Positions 60,419 through 64,000 of a stretch of 64,000 nt of DNA are shown here, piece by piece (position 1 is the stretch's first letter; every line of letters begins with the position of its first letter). Under the pieces are notes generated by a model, which was not told where the DNA came from, made no database searches, and saw only the letters and a list, made by a program, of their open reading frames with translations. Both the position numbers and the translations under genes were made by a program. The DNA comes from Hymenoscyphus infarciens (Eukaryota > Ascomycota > Leotiomycetes > Helotiales > Helotiaceae): assembly GCA_001414345.1 (NCBI GenBank), contig LLCB01000166.1, positions 1 to 64,000 of the forward strand, in the 5' to 3' direction.

Positions 60419-63400
60419 TAATATATACTTATATACTCTCTACTAGGGTTTTAAGCTAGTATTAACTTAGACTTAATACCGGTTTAATACTGGTTTAAGA
60501 TATTAGTTATTTCTTAAAATAGTTCTAATACGTTTTATAAAACGATTTAAGGTAATTTAACCTGATTTATAAAACGATTTAAGGTAATTTAACTTGATTT
60601 ATAAAACGATTTAAAGTAATTTAAGCTAATTTATAAAATAAATTAAAATAAGAAACTAATTTATAAAATAATTTAAAGTAATTTAATCTAATTTATAAAA
60701 TAATTTAAGCTAATTTATAAAATAATTTAAAGTAAGAAACTAATTTATAAAATAATTTAAAGTAAGAAACCGATTTATAAAACAATTTAAAGTAATTTAA
60801 CTTAATTTATAAAATAATTTAAGTTAATTTATAAAACGATTTAAAGTAAGAAACTGATTTATAAAATAATTTAAAATTATAAACTAACTTATAATCTAGC
60901 TCTTAACTTAGTTTAAAAAATATATTTAAAATAAAGTACTTAGAAGAAAAAATAAAAAGTTTAAAGAGAGTATTTTTTTTTTAAAAAACAATTTAAGTAG
61001 CTTTTTATATATAAACCTTATATAATTTTTAAATTCTAATAGTCTTTAAATTTAAAGCTACTAGTATATAAATTTAGTAAGTTATATAACTAAAGTAAGT
61101 TATATAGTAGAGCGTAGCTTTTATATTAGAGTCGCTCTTACTAAATATAGTATACTACGTATAACTAGCTATATAACTGCTAAGACCTAGTATATAAGCT
61201 ACTTCTATCTTCGACTTTAATATCTTTGACTTTAATATCTTCGACTTCGATACTTTACTTTAACGACGACGACGACGACGACGATAACTATCTATTACTA
61301 TTATATCGTATTTCTTACTCGGTATCGGCATTAGACTACTTATTAGTATTATAATCTAGGTCGTATTCGTTGTATTCGCTACTCTAGTTAATTCTACGTT
61401 ATTGAATAATAATAATAACTTATCTCTTCTTTTTCGACGATTTAGGTATATTTTACGGTTAGACTTTTAGTAGAGTGAATAAGAAGCTCTGAATTAGTTA
61501 TCTAGTGAATTAGAAGCATCGGATTTATTATCTACGTTATTACTATCGCTGTTACTGTCGCTATTACTTTTATAGTATATACTATTTCTACTCTTGCTTT
61601 TTAAACTAACGTACGTGTCTTATAGTTTCTAATCGACTAACTAATCTAACTAATTAAATCGAGGTATATATATAAGAATAATGTTATTTAAGTTAGTAGA
61701 ATCGGTGAAATTAGTAGAATCAGTAGAATCGGTGGAATTAGTAGAATTAGTAGAAGTAGAACTTAGATATTCGACGAACTAGAGTATATTATATAAGAGT
61801 AGTATAGCTACGTAATATACGTCTAATTACGTGATTTTAGTCTTTTTTAATACTTTACTACTAATTAGTAAGAGTTTTAAGTCAGGGTTAAATTAGGTTT
61901 AGAGGTGATTTAGACTAATTCTAAAAGCGTATTTAAGTTAGTTTATAAAATAGATTAAAGTAGTTTAAAATAATTTAAGAACTAGGTTTAATATACTTTA
62001 AAACTGACTTAAGATAATTTATAGTAGTAAAACTTAACTCGTTTTAGTAAGTTGAACTAGGTTATAAACTAGGTTAGATAAGTTAAGTTAGTATTAGATA
62101 CTAGTTTAACTTAATTCTAGACCTATCTTAAACTAGTAACTTAGTATTAGAGTAGCTTTAAATTAGTACTAAAAACTATTTATTACTAGTAAATATATAT
62201 TAAAAAAGACTAAAATTACGTAATTAGGCGTATATTACGTAGCTATACTACTCTTATATAACGTGCTCTAGTTTGTTGAATACCTAAGTCTAAGTTCTAC
62301 TTCTACTAATTCTACTAATTCTACTGATTCCACTGATTATTCTACTAAATGTTCTACCGACTTAAATGACGTCATCCTTATATATATACCTTGATTTGAT
62401 TAGTTAGATCAGTTAGTTAGTCAGTTAGTTAGTTAGAAACTATAAGATATATATATTAGTTTAGAAAGTAAAAGTAGAAATAGTATATACTATAAAAGTA
62501 ATAGCAATAGCGATAGCGATAGTAATAACATAGATAATAAATCTAAGGCTTCTAATTCGCTTTGTTGAAAGTCTAACTATAAAATATGTCTAAATTGTTA
62601 AAAAAGAAGAGTTATTATTTAATAACGTAGAATTAACTAAAGTAGTAAACGTAATAAATATAACGTAGATTATAATACTAATAAGCAGCCTTATACTAAG
62701 TAATAAATATAATATAATAGTAAAAGAGAGTTATTATTATTATTATTATTGTTATTATTATTAAAGTAAAGTATTAAAGTCGAAGATGTTAAAGTCAAAG
62801 TTAAAGTTAAAGTTAAAGTTAAAGTTAAAAGTAAGAGTAGCTTATATACTAGGTCTTAGTAGTTATATAGCTAGTTATATATAACATACTATATTTAGTA
62901 AGAGTAACTTTAGTATAAAAGCTATACTCTATTATATAATCTACTTTAGTTATATAACTTACTAAATTTATATACTAATAGCTTTAATTTTAAAAACTAT
63001 TAGAATATAAAAATTATATAAGGTTTATATATAAAAAGCTACTTAAATCACTTTAAAAAAAAAAACACTCTCTTTAGACTTTTTATTTTTTCTTCTAAGT
63101 ACTTTATTTTAAATATATTTTTTAAACTAAGTTAAGAGCTAAATTATAAGTTAGTTTATAATTTTAAATCGTTTTATAAATCAGTTTCTTACTTTAAATT
63201 ATTTTATAAATTAGCTTAAATTATTTTATAAATTAAGTTAAATTATCTTAAATCGTTTTATAAATTAGGTTAAATTACCTTAAATCGTTTTATAAATCAG
63301 TTTCTTACTTTAATTCGTTTTATAAATTAGCTTAAATTACTTTAAATCGTTTTATAAAACGTATTAGAGCTACTTTAAGAAATAACTAATATCTTAAACT

Positions 63401-63812
63401 ATTATTAAACCAGTATTAAGTCTAAGTTAATACTAGCTTAAAACCCTAGTAGAGAGTATATAAGTATATATTCGCTAGTAATAAATAGTTTTTAGTACTA
63501 ATTTAAGGCTATTCTAATACTAAGTTACTACTAGTTTAAGACGAGTCTAGAATTAAGTTAAACTAGTGTCTAATACTAACTTAACTTATCTAACCTAGTT
63601 TATAACCTAGTTTAACTTACTAAAACAAGTCGAGTTTTACTACTATAAATTATCTTAAGTTAGTTTTAAAGTATATTAAACCTAGTTCTTAAATTATTTT
63701 AAACTACTTTAATCTATTTTATAAACTAGCTTAAATACGCTTTTAGAATCGGTTTAAATCACTTCTAAATCTGATTTAACTCTAACTTAAAACCCTCGCG
63801 AGTTAGTAGTAA
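60419..63812. repeat. Nested long inverted repeats (A-B-A'-B')
   Basis: Block A (about 60,419-61,850) is the reverse complement of A' (about 62,195-63,471), and B (about 61,862-62,197) of B' (about 63,467-63,812). A and B both begin near a GGGTTTTAAG word; A' and B' end near its inverse CTTAAAACCC. The arms are AT-rich, diverged and include simple repeats (CGA, TTAAAG and GTAGAAT types). Boundaries are by eye. Likely nested TIR-type elements; no coding sequence is recognisable. Confidence 0.6.
60530..60890. repeat. Degenerate ~32-bp tandem array
   Basis: Words such as ATTTATAAAACGATTTAAGG recur about every 16-33 bp with GTAATTTAA or GTAAGAAAC linkers. The array is mirrored at about 63,150-63,360 as part of the large inverted repeat. 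Confidence 0.65.
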
Positions 63813-64000
63813 AGTATCTTAATAGTAAAATAATAGTATAGATGATATCTAACCTAGTATAGATAAATAGATATCTAGTAGATAGTTAAGTAGTACTTAA
63901 AATAGTCTAGTATCTTCTAGACTAGCTTAAAGTTAATTTAGTATTAATTTAATCTTAAGATTATTAATATATAGATAGAATTATAATTAAGAAGATTATA

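Larger units (their letters stand above)
56618..64000. other. Right RIP-degraded repeat compartment
   Basis: The CA/TG depletion and TA excess are the same as at 14-35 kb. It holds LTR copies, a CT microsatellite near 57442-57466, a short TA run near 58276-58290, imperfect ~40-bp TATTTAGTCTATTAAATAGT-like repeats near 58,390-58,500, and a nested inverted repeat from 60.4 to 63.8 kb. No intact gene is visible. Confidence 0.8.

Overview
The window is nuclear DNA of a filamentous ascomycete (Pezizomycotina). Short spliceosomal introns of about 48-104 bp with GT(or GC)...CTAAC/CTGAC...AG signals interrupt most genes. Two kinds of sequence alternate: gene-bearing DNA of ordinary composition, and very AT-rich DNA almost without CA and TG dinucleotides, the signature of repeat-induced point mutation (RIP). 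The protein set (class II myosin, Red1/ZFC3H1-type zinc-finger protein, Seg-like eisosome protein, UstYa-like proteins) fits this group. A Leotiomycete is my guess, not shown.

Layout. 1-240: end of an AT-rich block. 259-369: small tandem repeat and a long hairpin. 1545-5543 (minus): five-exon zinc-finger gene, divergent from 6257-13563 (plus), a three-exon class II myosin heavy chain of 2,399 aa. 13.9-35.3 kb: a RIP-degraded repeat compartment with a Ty3/gypsy element that keeps both 477-bp LTRs and a CTACT target duplication, a second element of the same family lying head-to-head with it, further LTR copies, and TIR elements with TA or TTA duplications. 35.3-56 kb: a second gene-bearing block with a GMC oxidoreductase remnant, a GFA/CENP-V-like gene, an epoxide hydrolase, a 1,514-aa Seg-like eisosome protein, and then a peptide locus. 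56-64 kb: a second AT-rich compartment with LTR copies and a nested inverted repeat over 3 kb long.

The most interesting part is 48.7-55.0 kb. A secreted 144-aa precursor (50431-51032) carries six dibasic (KR) sites that release near-identical 12-residue units, ATDEDLAKYGKR and variants. Two UstYa-like (DUF3328) membrane proteins, each with a pair of HXXHC motifs, flank it: one divergent across a 602-bp shared promoter, one 3 kb downstream. A GNAT acetyltransferase lies between the precursor and the second one. Precursor plus UstYa-like proteins is the hallmark of fungal dikaritin-type RiPP loci (ustiloxin, phomopsin, asperipin and epichloecyclin-like), where UstYa-type enzymes cyclise the core peptide oxidatively. 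I do not recognise this repeat sequence, so this is a candidate new family. No tyrosinase, peptidase, methyltransferase, transporter or regulator is visible in the window, so the cluster is either minimal or broken.

Exon structures were deduced by eye from splice signals and frame continuity. For every multi-exon gene listed the summed exon length is a multiple of three. I saw no tRNA, rRNA or CRISPR array.
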